This document shows, one piece after another, positions 1-8,891 of a stretch of 64,000 nucleotides of DNA. Each line of letters starts with the position of its first letter. The stretch's first letter is position 1. Source of the DNA: Nostoc sp. UHCC 0702. GTDB lineage: Bacteria; Cyanobacteriota; Cyanobacteriia; Cyanobacteriales; Nostocaceae. The position numbers and the translations under genes are program-made. Location: the NCBI GenBank assembly GCA_017164015.1, contig CP071065.1, positions 4,689,918 to 4,753,917 on the forward strand, given 5' to 3'. The notes under the pieces were generated by a model. It made no database searches. It saw only the letters and a program-made list of their open reading frames with translations, and was not told where the DNA came from.

Positions 1-126
1 TAAGTCTTTTTGCGCTGGTATAACTTGTGCTTCTATCACTTGGGCGATCGCATTCAAAACTTCAGGTGAGAGAATTCCTAAAGTCGTGCGTTCTTGTAGC
101 CACGTAACTGTTTCTGGAGATGTCAT
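1..126 (-). CDS. N-terminal fragment of a gene cut by the window edge (possible cyclic nucleotide-binding-type protein)
   Basis: An open frame runs leftwards from an ATG at 126 off the window edge. It gives 42 residues beginning MTSPETVTWLQERTTLGIL and continuing through LSPEVLNAIAQVIEAQVIPA. The alternation of a short helix and a strand ending in VIPA resembles the entry to a cNMP-binding domain, but this rests on impression and no diagnostic phosphate-binding cassette is in the window. The start is plausible because the reading frame is clean and the next gene lies on the same strand about 100 bases upstream. Confidence 0.45.
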   Translation of the reverse strand, partial: MTSPETVTWLQERTTLGILSPEVLNAIAQVIEAQVIPAQKDL

Positions 127-226
127 AGTCTGTTCTCCGTTCAGGCTGCTGTATAAGAAAGAGTACATTAAAAAAGCACCCCCATTAAGGGATGCCGTGA
201 AGATGTGATGGGATATGAAGTAGTGA

Positions 227-649
227 TTACCGCTCTAACAGTGCAAATGCTCTCTCAAGCAGCATCTTAGCCTGATGAAGTGCAAGCAATCTCTCTTGGT
301 CAAATCTATCCGGGTAAGCCATTCTCCTACCCTCTAGCGTGATTTTGATGAGTCCTGCTTGCTCATCAGTAGGAGTTTCCATCACCTCAATCATTCTCCC
401 TATCGCTTGGAAGTCAGCGAATTCAAGTGACCTTAACCCTTTTCCCTGCTTGAACTGTGAAAGGGCAATAATAGGGAATGCCATCAACGAGGTGATGTAA
501 CTAGTCTTATAGCCTCTATTCCCAGTTGGCTTGATACCGTAGCGTTGGCACAATTGACTAAGTTCCTGGATGGTTTGGATTTCCAGTTCGGAACGAGTAA
601 ACATACAATGATAGTGTCCATTTTCAAAGTGGATATCGGCGGGTAACAA
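227..649 (-). CDS. Hypothetical protein, 140 aa
   Basis: A soluble protein of 140 residues with no signal peptide or membrane segment. The N-terminal half contains LCQRYGIKPTGNRGYKTSYI, which resembles the helix-turn-helix of a SAP-type module (a short DNA-binding motif), but the match is loose. The C-terminal part is helical and charged, ending LLERAFALLER. I do not recognise a described family. It lies on the same strand as the partial gene at 1-126 and is divergent from the small gene at 734, so 650-733 should carry both promoters. Codon use looks like its neighbours. Confidence 0.6.
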   Translation of the reverse strand: MLPADIHFENGHYHCMFTRSELEIQTIQELSQLCQRYGIKPTGNRGYKTSYITSLMAFPIIALSQFKQGKGLRSLEFADFQAIGRMIEVMETPTDEQAGLIKITLEGRRMAYPDRFDQERLLALHQAKMLLERAFALLER

Positions 650-733
650 GTTTCTCAGGCTTACGTACCCGCCCTCAAAAAACTCTATTCGTTTGCTTCC
701 AAAAGAATCAAGCTATATTTACAGTTCTCAACA

Positions 734-925
734 ATGGCTAACCCTAAAGGTAATCCGCAAAATTTTGAACCAATCAAGTCAACTAGAGACAAGCCACTGA
801 CCGAGAAAATGAATATACGTATGACTCAGGAAATGAAAGAAGCGGTAAAAGCACAAGAAGACCCTCCTGAATTTTGTCGTCAAGCTATCCAGAAAGCACT
901 AGATGAGCAGAACAAACAGAAGTAG
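734..925 (+). CDS. Small protein with ribbon-helix-helix-like core
   Basis: Sixty-three residues. The section MNIRMTQEMKEAV followed by a helix (FCRQAIQKALDEQNKQK) has the spacing of a ribbon-helix-helix (CopG/Arc-type) DNA-binding fold: a short strand, then two helices. Such proteins are often antitoxins or small repressors, but no partner toxin lies beside it. The N-terminal 25 residues are polar and probably disordered. The start ATG at 734 is the first in frame. The function is inferred from fold impression only. Confidence 0.5.
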   Translation: MANPKGNPQNFEPIKSTRDKPLTEKMNIRMTQEMKEAVKAQEDPPEFCRQAIQKALDEQNKQK

Positions 926-1016
926 TCAATGGCAATTATTAAGTTTTGTCCAGAGAAATTAATAACTAATATGCCTGGGGTTACTTATTACCCCATATCA
1001 GTAAACTTTAGCACTC

Positions 1017-1221
1017 ATATCATGTCCGTTTAAACACTTATGATACCTGTGGGGGTTGGTAATGGGTAATGGGTAATGGGTAATAGTAAAAAACAATCAC
1101 CCTTCGGGTTCGCCAGTCGCTCATGGGGGAAACCCCCTGTCCCCGCGCTGGCTCACCAATTACCAATTACCTATTACCAGGCAAACCGACTATATCGTAA
1201 GTAATTAGCCGAACTTGATAT
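1017..1221 (+). repeat. Family A MITE-like element, copy 1
   Basis: The left end begins ATATCATGTCCGTTTAAACA and the right end finishes TTAGCCGAACTTGATAT. Read as inverted repeats over 30 bases, the ends match at 23 positions. The interior holds TAATGGG/TAATTGG-type repeats plus a module containing GCGCTGGCTCACC that also occurs in other families. It fills most of the gap between the gene ending at 925 and the small ORF at 1401. No coding capacity. Confidence 0.85.
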
Positions 1222-1400
1222 CATTGATTACTTTTCTTTGAGCGCTAGATTTTGAACTATCAATTGCAAAATGGTTTGCATCAACTAACAATAGGTAAAA
1301 AATGGCAGAAGCCACAAACAAAAGCAGAGACGAAAAGTGCTATATTGCCTGATGTTATTTGTGGAATTATCCCTGAAACGAATATCAAAAGAGCTGCGTG

Positions 1401-1493
1401 ATGAGTTTGTCAGATCTGCCTAATCTCTGGGTTCCCTTGGTGCTTCTAGGTTTAATCGTGCTTGCGGCTGTTTTTTTCAGTCGCAGTAGTTAA
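1401..1493 (+). CDS. Possible 30-residue single-span membrane protein
   Basis: ATG at 1401 to TAA at 1491 encodes 30 residues: a polar start (MSLSDLPNLW), an uninterrupted hydrophobic run (VPLVLLGLIVLAAVFF) and a short polar tail (SRSS). This is the size and shape of the small one-helix subunits found in cyanobacterial membrane complexes (photosystems, cytochrome b6f, NDH-1), but I cannot match it to a named subunit. No strong ribosome-binding site is visible. It may be a real overlooked small gene or a chance ORF. Confidence 0.4.
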   Translation: MSLSDLPNLWVPLVLLGLIVLAAVFFSRSS

Positions 1494-1539
1494 TGTAGTT
1501 TGTGAGATGTCAGAAGCGATTTCCCTATTCTTCTGTTAA

Positions 1540-2211
1540 TTACAACAAAGTTTTATGGCGACATCGGTTTAGGATCAAACCTGCTCCAATTACACCTATA
1601 CCAATTAAGGTTGTGGTTGCTGTTGGTTCTGGAACTGACCGGGGAGTTTGCAAGGTAAATGTCAGTTTCGCTAAACCTTCAGAAGCACCTCCCGACAGAT
1701 TCAGCTGATCTTCTTCTGTAAAAGTTATTGTGCCTGTAGCATTCTTGAATAAGCCTGTTCCGCCAAAGATGGTTATTGTACCACCACCCTTAATAGTCTC
1801 TTCTAAAAAATTAATTTCAGCAGTATCACTTGCTCTGCCAAATAACTCATTAGCTCCGCCATAATATCTGTCAGAAAGTAGTGGTTCGTCTGTTAAACCA
1901 AACACACTTGGATCTGAATTAAAGGTATATTTGGCGATTAATGGATTGTCACTGGGTTCAAGCTTGCCGTAAGTATTGCTAATAAAGTAATTCAAACCAT
2001 AAGGGGCAGGTTCGACACTTTCACCTGTAATGGTTGCCCTGATAATACCTAACTCTGGTTTATAAGTCGGATCAATACTTACTAAAGTATTGTAGTCAGC
2101 ATTAAATGTATAGTTGTTAGTACTTTCTGCTGTTGCACGTTGTATGTTTGACCCGAAAGTAACTATGGTTAAGGTCAATGGAATGAGCCAAGCATTTTGT
2201 GAAATCAACAT
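1540..2211 (-). CDS. PEP-CTERM sorting-domain protein
   Basis: A 223-residue exported protein. The N terminus has a signal peptide (hydrophobic LIPLTLTIVTFGS, then Ala-rich). The body is rich in Gly, Thr and Asn with predicted beta structure and no catalytic motif I recognise. The C terminus is diagnostic: VPEPTA, a hydrophobic segment (LIGIGVIGAGLIL), then a basic tail (NRCRHK). PEP-CTERM proteins are recognised by exosortase-type systems and processed at the cell surface. No exosortase is in the window, which is normal because one enzyme serves many scattered substrates. It is monocistronic, with an AT-rich region upstream. Confidence 0.85.
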   Translation of the reverse strand: MLISQNAWLIPLTLTIVTFGSNIQRATAESTNNYTFNADYNTLVSIDPTYKPELGIIRATITGESVEPAPYGLNYFISNTYGKLEPSDNPLIAKYTFNSDPSVFGLTDEPLLSDRYYGGANELFGRASDTAEINFLEETIKGGGTITIFGGTGLFKNATGTITFTEEDQLNLSGGASEGLAKLTFTLQTPRSVPEPTATTTLIGIGVIGAGLILNRCRHKTLL

Positions 2212-2498
2212 AATTTTTTCTATCTGTAAAAACTAATAATAGTTCTGCTGTTAGCCCGTTTTTATATCGCCAGGCTGATTAGCTAGATAGTTGTTTAAGA
2301 CTATTACAAAATATCTTAAATGTATTGAGTTTTGATTTCAAGATTGATCAGGCGATATTTATAGGATTATTTTTAGATAATTGCTATAAAATAGACAAGA
2401 TAAAATGAGATTTTTTATGTTACTGTAACGTAAAATCTGTATGTTCGTACCAGGCATCAGCGAATCTAGCGCAGCGTTCCTCTTATATTCGCCCAATA
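2212..2498. other. Intergenic, AT-rich, no feature recognised
   Basis: It holds the promoter side of the PEP-CTERM gene and is otherwise AT-rich. I see no ORF, hairpin terminator or known repeat until a family D end at 2499. Confidence 0.5.
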
Positions 2499-2520
2499 CT
2501 TAAGAAACATCCTTTTATAA
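2499..2520. repeat. Family D end fragment at the stop of the broken hydrolase gene
   Basis: CTTAAGAAACATCCTTTTAT matches the outer end of the family D element at 29951-30193 in inverted orientation. The TAA stop of the hydrolase frame (plus-strand TTA at 2515) lies inside it. I found no partner end nearby, so this is a solo end or a decayed element. Confidence 0.55.
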
Positions 2521-3579
2521 GCAGTCAGCGCAAAATGCGTTAACAGCTTCGGCAAATTGATGATTTTGCTCCATCAACGCCATGTGTCCACCTGGTTTGA
2601 TGGTAACTTTTTGAGCATAAGGTAATTCTGCTACCATGCGATCGCTGGCAATCGGTTTAGTAGCTATATCTGAAGCACCACAGACAACTAAAACAGGTAC
2701 GTTAATTTTTGCTAATGTCTCTGTTTCATCGAACTTGAACATTGCTAGTGTGCCACGAGCCAGAACACCAGGGGAAGCTAATGCTGATAACAAAGTTGCA
2801 AAATTGAGTTGACCGCGTGTTTCAGTACCCGTGAATCCAGACAATTCTACACTGATATAGCAATCCGATTTGATTTCTGAATCACTCGTAGAGGTAAGGG
2901 ACTGGGGACTGGGGACTGGGGACTGGGAAGAAGGAATAAAGGTGTACTGAGTTTTGTTCAAAAATCAAATATGAGTCCTATATACAGCAAACCATTCAAA
3001 TAGGAAAGCCAAGTCATCAACCAAAAAATGGGTGATAGCAAAATAGTCAAGTATAACAAAGGTTCGAGCAGAGGCTTTTGCAATTTGCGTACCAAACTGC
3101 TAAATATACAAGTTTTGACTGGATTAGTGTAAGTAGTATCGACTAAAATTAAACTTGCCACTCGTCGCTTCAATTGTTCTGGAAACAGCCGACAGAATGT
3201 CAGATTAATCATTCCACCCATGCTGTGTCCTAGCAGAATAACAGGTTTATCCCCAGCAATGTCAATAACAGCTGCTAAATCACGAGCATATTTTTCCAAG
3301 GAGTAATCATTGTTTTTTGGTCTAGAGGATTTTCCCAACCCTGGCAGATCCCAAACTATGACTCGATAGCGATCGCTTAATTATCGTTTGGCATAATACC
3401 ATACTGTACTGTTAGGGCCCCAACCGTGTGACATGATAATTGGTTGCCCATCTGAGGGGCCAAAAAACTCTACTTGCAAGACGCTACCATCTGGTTGTGA
3501 CAAGCGCTTGACAGTTTTACTACGCATGAACTTGGGTTCTTCTACTCCAGGACGACGTAGTAAAGGCAAACTGATAAAA
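2515..3579 (-). pseudogene. Alpha/beta hydrolase, inactivated
   Basis: Read leftwards from 3579, one frame carries recognisable alpha/beta-hydrolase motifs: MSHGWGPNS (oxyanion region), VIVWDLPGLG, the nucleophile elbow LLGHSMGGM, VLVVCGASD (acid region) and KPGGHMALMEQN (catalytic His). It is broken three ways. An in-frame TAA at 3381-3383 sits where a CAA Gln codon is likely (KR, stop, LSDRYRVIVWDLPG), and the frame continues past it. A small element of about 130 bp (2855-2983) interrupts the cap region and brings a stop at 2958. The N terminus is replaced by a 5'-truncated family A element ending at about 3580. All catalytic residues survive, so decay is recent. A split functional gene is unlikely. 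Confidence 0.8.
2855..2983 (-). mobile_element. Small TIR element inserted in the hydrolase gene
   Basis: On the minus strand the insert begins ATATAGGACTCATATTTGAT and ends ATCAAATCGGATTGCTATAT. These ends are imperfect inverted repeats, about 17 of 22 matching. The interior holds four copies of the heptamer GGGGACT. The hydrolase reading resumes directly after it (ISVELSGFTGTETRG), which marks the boundaries. It encodes nothing. Confidence 0.7.
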
Positions 3580-3721
3580 GAGGTCGGTAATTGGTAATTG
3601 GGAATTGGTAATTGGGAATTGGGAATTGGTAATTGGTTTTGAGTATTACCTATTACCCATTACCCATTACCTATTACCAAGCAAACCGACTAGATCGTAA
3701 GTAATTAGCCGAACTTGATAT
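3580..3721 (+). repeat. Family A element, copy 2, left end missing
   Basis: The right end is complete (GTAATTAGCCGAACTTGATAT ending at 3721) and the interior GGTAATTGG repeats are present, but homology to other copies starts only at GAGGTCGGTAATTGG. The left 45 bases, including the left TIR, are absent. The truncated side abuts the hydrolase pseudogene, so the deletion that removed the TIR probably also removed the hydrolase N terminus. Confidence 0.8.
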
Positions 3722-3726
3722 GATTC

Positions 3727-3855
3727 AGGGGCTTCCAAATAAAAAAAATCTCCAAAATTTTCTTGTGGGATGGGTGTCCCCACCCGTCCTTTTTATTTAG
3801 GGCGGGCAGGATGCCCACCCCACAAATGAGGATAATTTATTTCTTGGAAATCCCT
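3727..3855. repeat. Family B MITE-like element, copy 1
   Basis: It begins AGGGGCTTCCAAATAAAAAA and ends ATTTCTTGGAAATCCCT; the ends are inverted repeats over about 25 bases. The interior has a GC-rich module with GGGCGGGCAGGATGCCCACC, also present in element K (59875-59977). Its right edge overlaps the TAG stop of glgX (3854-3856). Confidence 0.75.
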
Positions 3856-5980
3856 AAATTAAACGACGTAAGACTATAAGCGATCGCTCTGTAACTGGTA
3901 GAGTTTGCTTACCTGTAATGAACTTTCCTGGTCTAACAAAGCGAGGTTCATCGGTGTTAATCACCATTTCCCATTCTCTATCCTTGAAAACATTGGGTAA
4001 GGCAAACTCAATCATCTCGTAGTGGGCGTTAAAAAATAGCAGAAAACTTTCATCAATAATACGTTCACCACGGGGGCCTGGAGTGACAATCCCCTCGCCA
4101 TTTAAGAAGATTTCCATTACTTTGGCATAACTAACTAGCCACTGCTTTTCGGTCATCTCAGTGCCATCAGCATTGAACCAACCGATATCACTGATCCCAA
4201 AACCGTGAATGGGGCGACCTTGAAACCACTTACGCCGTCTGAATACAGGATGTTGATCACGGAAATTAATCAGTTCACGAGTAAAGTCTAAGAGTTCCGC
4301 ATTTGACTTTTGTAAACCCCAGTCACGCCAGGAAAGTTCATTGTCTTGGCAGTATACATTATTGTTGCCCTTCTGAGTACAGCCAATTTCATCCCCTCCC
4401 AGCAACATGGGAATACCCTGAGACAGCATTAGAGTTGCTAAAAAGTTCCGTCGCTGGCGATCGCGCAAGCGAATCACCTCTAAATCATCAGTTTCCCCTT
4501 CTACACCGCAATTCCAAGACCTGTTATGGCTTTCTCCATCGCGGTTATCTTCTTTGTTAGCCTCGTTGTGCTTTTGATTGTAGCTGACCAAATCGTTAAG
4601 GGTAAAGCCATCGTGAGCAGTTATAAAATTAATACTTGCATTGGGATTGCGTCCGTTTGTTTGATACAGATCAGGACTACCAGTAAAACTGTAAGCAAAT
4701 TGTCCCAAACTATTATCTTCACCACGCCAAAAATCTCGCACAGTATCACGATATCTGCCATTCCATTCAGACCAGCGTAAGGGAAAATTTCCTACTTGAT
4801 AGCCTCCCTCTCCCAAGTCCCAAGGCTCAGCAATGAGCTTGACATCTGCTAATACTGGGTCTTGATGAATAATATCAAAGAAAGCTGCGAGATTATCTAC
4901 CTCATATAGTTCTCGCGCCAATGCTGAAGCCAAATCAAAGCGAAAGCCATCAACATGCATTTCTATTACCCAATAGCGCAGACTATCCATGATTAATTTT
5001 AGAACTTGGGCATGACGCACATTCAGAGAATTACCGCAGCCTGTAAAGTCCATGTAATAGCGGGGATTATCTTTAACCAAGCGGTAATACACGGCATTGT
5101 CAATGCCTCGCAACGAAAGTGTCGGCCCTAAATGATTGCCTTCACCAGTGTGGTTGTAGACAACATCTAAAATTACCTCAATTCCAGCAAAGTGCAAATC
5201 TTTCACCATCTGCTTGAACTCAGCTACTTGTTGTCCCTGAGTTCCACTAGCGCTATAACCAGAGTATGGTGTGAAATAATTGATAGAATCGTAGCCCCAA
5301 TAGTTTTTGAGTCCTTTATTGACCAAAAATCCTGGACGAGATAAGAAGTGATGCACAGGCATCAATTCTACAGCTGTGATTCCTAGTTGTTGCAGATATT
5401 GAATTGCAGCTGGATGTGCTAGCCCAGCATAAGTACCGCGTAATTCTTCTGGAATGTCTGGGTGTAGGTTAGTAAAGCCTTTAACGTGAGTTTCATAAAT
5501 AATAGTTTCGTGCCAGGGTCTACGTAGCAGTTTGTCATCTCCCCAATCAAAGGATTCATCGATCACAATACACTTCGGCATAACTTGGGCACTATCTGAA
5601 TCGGAAAAAGCTAAGTCTTGTTCAGGAGTATCGAAACAGTAGCCAAAGATAGCTGAGGTATCATTAATTTCACCATCAATTGCCTTGGCATAGGGATCAA
5701 TTAATAGTTTATTAGGGTTAAAGCGATGACCAACTTCTGGTGCCCAAGACCCATGTACTCTAAACCCATAGCGTTGTCCCGGCCCGACTCCTGGTAGATA
5801 AGCGTGCCACACAAAATTGTTTTTTTCTGTCAAAGCTAAGCGTTTTTCATTACCATCGGCATCAAATAAACAAAGTTCTACACCTGTTGCATTCTCCGAA
5901 AACAAAGCAAAGTTTGTGCCTTTACCATCCCAAGTAGCACCTAAAGGATATACATTTCCTGGCCATACAGCTACATACAT
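3854..5980 (-). CDS. glgX: Glycogen debranching enzyme (isoamylase type)
   Basis: A 708-residue GH13 enzyme that hydrolyses alpha-1,6 branches of glycogen in the cytoplasm. The N-terminal CBM48-like domain starts YPLGATWDGKGTNFALFSE. The four GH13 regions are readable: DVVYNHTGEG (about 273-282), GFRFDLAS with nucleophile Asp349, IAEPWDLG with acid/base Glu385, and ITAHDGFTLNDLVSYN with Asp457. Length is normal for the family. The ATG at 5980 gives the standard N terminus. The stop codon lies at the edge of a family B repeat, so the extreme C terminus could have been altered slightly. It is monocistronic. Confidence in the family is high; isoamylase-type debranching rather than TreX-like transfer is inferred. 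Confidence 0.93.
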   Translation of the reverse strand: MYVAVWPGNVYPLGATWDGKGTNFALFSENATGVELCLFDADGNEKRLALTEKNNFVWHAYLPGVGPGQRYGFRVHGSWAPEVGHRFNPNKLLIDPYAKAIDGEINDTSAIFGYCFDTPEQDLAFSDSDSAQVMPKCIVIDESFDWGDDKLLRRPWHETIIYETHVKGFTNLHPDIPEELRGTYAGLAHPAAIQYLQQLGITAVELMPVHHFLSRPGFLVNKGLKNYWGYDSINYFTPYSGYSASGTQGQQVAEFKQMVKDLHFAGIEVILDVVYNHTGEGNHLGPTLSLRGIDNAVYYRLVKDNPRYYMDFTGCGNSLNVRHAQVLKLIMDSLRYWVIEMHVDGFRFDLASALARELYEVDNLAAFFDIIHQDPVLADVKLIAEPWDLGEGGYQVGNFPLRWSEWNGRYRDTVRDFWRGEDNSLGQFAYSFTGSPDLYQTNGRNPNASINFITAHDGFTLNDLVSYNQKHNEANKEDNRDGESHNRSWNCGVEGETDDLEVIRLRDRQRRNFLATLMLSQGIPMLLGGDEIGCTQKGNNNVYCQDNELSWRDWGLQKSNAELLDFTRELINFRDQHPVFRRRKWFQGRPIHGFGISDIGWFNADGTEMTEKQWLVSYAKVMEIFLNGEGIVTPGPRGERIIDESFLLFFNAHYEMIEFALPNVFKDREWEMVINTDEPRFVRPGKFITGKQTLPVTERSLIVLRRLI

Positions 5981-6280
5981 AAATAAAGTTCCAATAACTA
6001 ATTTTTCCTGTTAATCACAAACTTCAATGTGTTTGAAGTAATTAGTTTAGGCAAATATATAAAGATTCAAGTCAACAAAATTACTTGGATCAAGTCCCTG
6101 TGGTAGAAAGATCATAAATTGTTTAACTTTATTTATTGAAGCCTTTAAACTCAAGAATTTAACTGACGACAGCAGCCTCTGACATCGACCATAGTGAGGA
6201 AATCAACTCAGTCATTGTACAGATTTACTTAAAATATTCTTTGTGCAACTGTTTTATCGTAAGAATTCAGCACCCAGGAG
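5981..6280. other. Upstream region of glgX, no distinct feature
   Basis: AT-rich sequence upstream of glgX. I see no ORF, hairpin or listed repeat. Confidence 0.4.
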
Positions 6281-6510
6281 TCAGAAGTCAGAATTTATAA
6301 GGAATTTAGTATGAATTGAATATTTATTGCGATCATGAGCAAAATAATATTGTTTTTGGGATTCTGGGGATTGCTCAATTGCAACAATTAATCCTCTAAA
6401 AACCGCTTCTTTTAAAGTATCTGTAACACTTTGCTCGGATTCTTCTGCAACGATCGCTAAAATTTCTAAATCAAATGACCCTAACTCTGGTATACGCGGT
6501 TTGGGATAAG
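6281..6510 (-). pseudogene. C-terminal fragment of an ATPase-like regulatory protein
   Basis: The minus strand reads YPKPRIPELGSFDLEILAI, then AEESEQSVTDTLKEAVFRGL, IVAIEQSPESQKQYYFAHDR and on to a TGA at 6281-6283. The pattern of a helical segment, then EAVxxGLI, then YYFAHDR, is like the end of the ATPase domain in large AAA/STAND signalling proteins (compare the FLHDRVQQAAY section of the kinase at 13414). There is no start: the frame is cut at 6511 by a family C repeat. It is a remnant; the exact parent family is uncertain. Confidence 0.45.
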
Positions 6511-6714
6511 TATAGCTGGGGACACTTCGGGTGAGCTTCAGTGCATCGCTGGGTGAAAAGTCTTTGTCTATTAAAGTTCAGATCGGCGTCAGCCGCCGCT
6601 GGGACGCCAGTTGCTTTGCTACGCAAGCGCGATTGTTCGCACTGGCTCGACTTTTCGCTTTGTGTCTAGGTTTTATCATCTGTTGATGTCCTAACACTAC
6701 TGGCGACAGCTATA
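6511..6714 (+). repeat. Family C MITE-like element, copy 1
   Basis: It begins TATAGCTGGGGACACTTCGG and ends AACACTACTGGCGACAGCTA followed by TA. The outermost TATAGCTG is inverted at both ends. The conserved inner part TTTTATCATCTGTTGATGTC is shared with copies at 8540, 24662 and 54531. The interior also contains a GC-rich module (GACGCCAGTTGC ... CGCACTGGC) seen in other families. Confidence 0.75.
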
Positions 6715-6863
6715 AATGTGAAAAACCCAAAAAACTCTTTCCCTACTCCCCACGTTCGAGTAGTATTTGTTAGCTTTATTCAGCACTTTGCTATACATCT
6801 GATTTGGGATTACTATATGCTTTGTGTAACTAGACTTAATCAATCCTAAAGCGGCAAAACAAC

Positions 6864-8384
6864 GTGAATCTCCCATTGATTACTCGTGCTGAAGAACACA
6901 ACGAGAAAATAGCGATAGTTACAACTGACAAAGCATTTAGCTATCGGGATTTGCTCCACACCTCCAGTGAAATTGCCACAAGTCTTCTTGAGAATACAGA
7001 AGATTTGCAGGAGCAGCGAGTTGCTTTTCTCATCCCACCTGGGTTTGAGTATGTAGCTACTCAATGGGGGATTTGGCGTGCTGGCGGTATAGCGGTACCT
7101 CTGTGTATTTCCCACCCACGCCCAGAATTAGAGTATGTGATTACAAATTCAGCAGCATCGATTATCGTTGCCCATCCTAATTTTGAGGGTATACTGGGGG
7201 CGATCGCCTCTGAAAAAAATTTGCGATTTATCCTCACCTCAGATATCCTGCCAACTAATATTAGCCGCCTACCAGAAGTAGATATCACCAGACGCGCGTT
7301 AATTCTCTACACCAGCGGTACAACAGGTAAACCCAAGGGTGTAGTTACAACCCATGAGAATATTCAAGCCCAAGTTACTAGCTTAATCACCGCTTGGGAA
7401 TGGACATCAAGCGATTCTCCTGCGGAGACGCTGCGCGAACGCATTTTACATGTACTACCACTACATCACATTCATGGCATTATCAACGTCCTCACCTGTG
7501 CTTTATGGGCTGGCGCAGAGTGCCATATGTTAAGCAAGTTTGATGCCGAAATCGTATGGCAGCGAATTTCTCAGGGTAACTTAACTTTATTTATGGCAGT
7601 ACCGACAATCTATGTCAAGTTGATTGCTGCTTGGTCAGCTGCTTCTAGCGATTCCCAAAAAAGCATGTCCGCAGGTTGTGCCAAAATGCGCCTGATGGTT
7701 TCTGGTTCAGCAGCTTTACCAGTTCAAGTGTTGGAAAAGTGGCAGACTATCAGCAGTCATTTTCTACTTGAACGCTACGGAATGACTGAAATTGGTATGG
7801 CGCTATCAAATCCTTTACACGGTCAACGGTCAGCAGGATATGTCGGTCAGCCTTTGCCAAAGGTAGAAGTTAGATTAGTCGATGACAACGGAGAGTTAGT
7901 CCCACCAGGGACACCAGGAGAAATCCAAGTTAAAGGCCCCACAGTATTTTTAGAGTATTGGCAAAACCCCCAAGCAACCGCAAAAGCTTTTCGGGATGGC
8001 TGGTTTTGTACTGGTGATCTCGCCGTTGTGGAAAACGGCAACTACCGCATTTTAGGCAGAATGAGCGTAGATATCATCAAAACCGGAGGGTATAAAGTTT
8101 CAGCTTTGGAAATTGAAGAAGTGTTAAGAACCCATCCAGATATTACTGAATGTGCAGTGGTTGGAGTTGCTGATGCCGAGTGGGGTGAACGGGTTTGTGC
8201 TGCTTTAGTCTTGCAACCAGAACGCAGTTTAACATTAGAATCTTTCCGGAGTTGGGCAAAAGAGCTATTAGCAGTTTATAAAGTACCAACCCAAATTTTG
8301 TTAGTTGAAGAATTACCCCGCAATGCTATGGGCAAAGTGACTAAGCCGACGGTGGTTGAGCTATTTCGAGCATATTCTTCTTAA
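6864..8384 (+). CDS. Acyl-CoA/malonyl-CoA synthetase-like AMP-forming ligase
   Basis: A 506-residue member of the ANL superfamily, which adenylates a carboxylic acid and then forms a CoA thioester. The P-loop YTSGTTGKPKG begins at residue 148, the ATP-binding ERYGMTEIG motif lies near 305, the hinge WFCTGDLAV near 380, and the catalytic Lys is in PRNAMGKVTK (about 491). The short length and the start resemble MatB-type malonyl-CoA synthetases, but the substrate cannot be fixed from sequence. The start is a GTG at 6864; no earlier start is convincing. A MatB-like enzyme could supply malonyl-CoA to the PKS at 46489, though 38 kb separates them and the link is only inference. Confidence 0.75.
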   Translation: MNLPLITRAEEHNEKIAIVTTDKAFSYRDLLHTSSEIATSLLENTEDLQEQRVAFLIPPGFEYVATQWGIWRAGGIAVPLCISHPRPELEYVITNSAASIIVAHPNFEGILGAIASEKNLRFILTSDILPTNISRLPEVDITRRALILYTSGTTGKPKGVVTTHENIQAQVTSLITAWEWTSSDSPAETLRERILHVLPLHHIHGIINVLTCALWAGAECHMLSKFDAEIVWQRISQGNLTLFMAVPTIYVKLIAAWSAASSDSQKSMSAGCAKMRLMVSGSAALPVQVLEKWQTISSHFLLERYGMTEIGMALSNPLHGQRSAGYVGQPLPKVEVRLVDDNGELVPPGTPGEIQVKGPTVFLEYWQNPQATAKAFRDGWFCTGDLAVVENGNYRILGRMSVDIIKTGGYKVSALEIEEVLRTHPDITECAVVGVADAEWGERVCAALVLQPERSLTLESFRSWAKELLAVYKVPTQILLVEELPRNAMGKVTKPTVVELFRAYSS

Positions 8385-8421
8385 ATCAGCAACGCAGGTT
8401 TTTGCATGGGTATAGCAATGT

Positions 8422-8535
8422 TATCAAGTCCGATTAACTAGTTATTCCCACAGTCATTGCACCCCACCCCTTAATCCCCTCCCCGTCCACGGGGAGGGGA
8501 AACAAAGCGTAGCTTTGGTGGGGTGGGGTTCTTCG
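8422..8535. repeat. Family I GC-hairpin repeat, copy 1
   Basis: The left part reads TATCAAGTCCGATTAACTAG. The core is a long near-palindrome: CACCCCACCCC, CCCCTCCCCG, CGGGGAGGGG, then GGTGGGGTGGGG with AAAGCGTAGCTTTG inside. The same core occurs inverted at 53440-53515, and a fragment occurs inside the NRPS gene at about 38190-38240. As RNA it would fold very stably just after the ligase stop and may serve as its terminator. Confidence 0.65.
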
Positions 8536-8539
8536 GTTT

Positions 8540-8654
8540 TATAGCACAAGCCTTGGTGGTTGGGACATCAACAGATGATACAACTTAGACACAAAAAGAC
8601 TTTTCACCCAGCGATGCACTGAGCTTGTCGAAGTGTCCCCAGTCCCTAGCTATA
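8540..8654 (-). repeat. Family C element, copy 2 (reverse)
   Basis: It begins TATAGCACAAGCCTTGGTGG, contains GACATCAACAGATGATA and ends CCCCAGTCCCTAGCTATA. It is the reverse orientation of the copy at 6511. Confidence 0.75.
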
Positions 8655-8697
8655 ATAAGCAATCAATTCAACATGATATTAGCTGTATGTTATGCTT

Positions 8698-8851
8698 ATC
8701 TGCTGCGGGTGAAGCTAGCCGTTAGACTGCTAACCCGCATGATATCAAAGGACTTGAGTGGTCAAAGAGCGATCGCTTTTTACTAACTGATTTCTCATCC
8801 TTTTGGGGCATCCTGTAGGATTCTGGGCGGACACCAGAAGAGGCTTTTGCA
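8698..8851. repeat. Left copy of a direct repeat flanking the DUF433/DUF5615 pair
   Basis: Starts ATCTGCTGCGGGTGAAGCTA and ends CACCAGAAGAGGCTTTTGC. It is roughly 85% identical by eye to 9725-9862 in the same orientation. Both contain a GCGGGT/ACCCGC stem and a HIP1 site. Confidence 0.8.
8795..8851 (-). pseudogene. Remnant of the 3' end of a second SGNH/DUF1796 gene
   Basis: In the frame matching the end of the intact gene (KNLFWCPPKIPKG, stop), this copy reads KSLFWCPPRILQDAPKG and then TGA at 8795-8797. Homology stops at about 8851. It looks like the tail of a lost duplicate of the 9819-12074 gene. Confidence 0.6.
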
Positions 8852-8891
8852 TACATATATTATAGAATTAGTTTCACAGAAGCTAGTGAAT

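Noticed and set aside
1502..1708. 68-codon plus-strand ORF
   Set aside because: Antisense to the PEP-CTERM gene, which has a far better protein signature.
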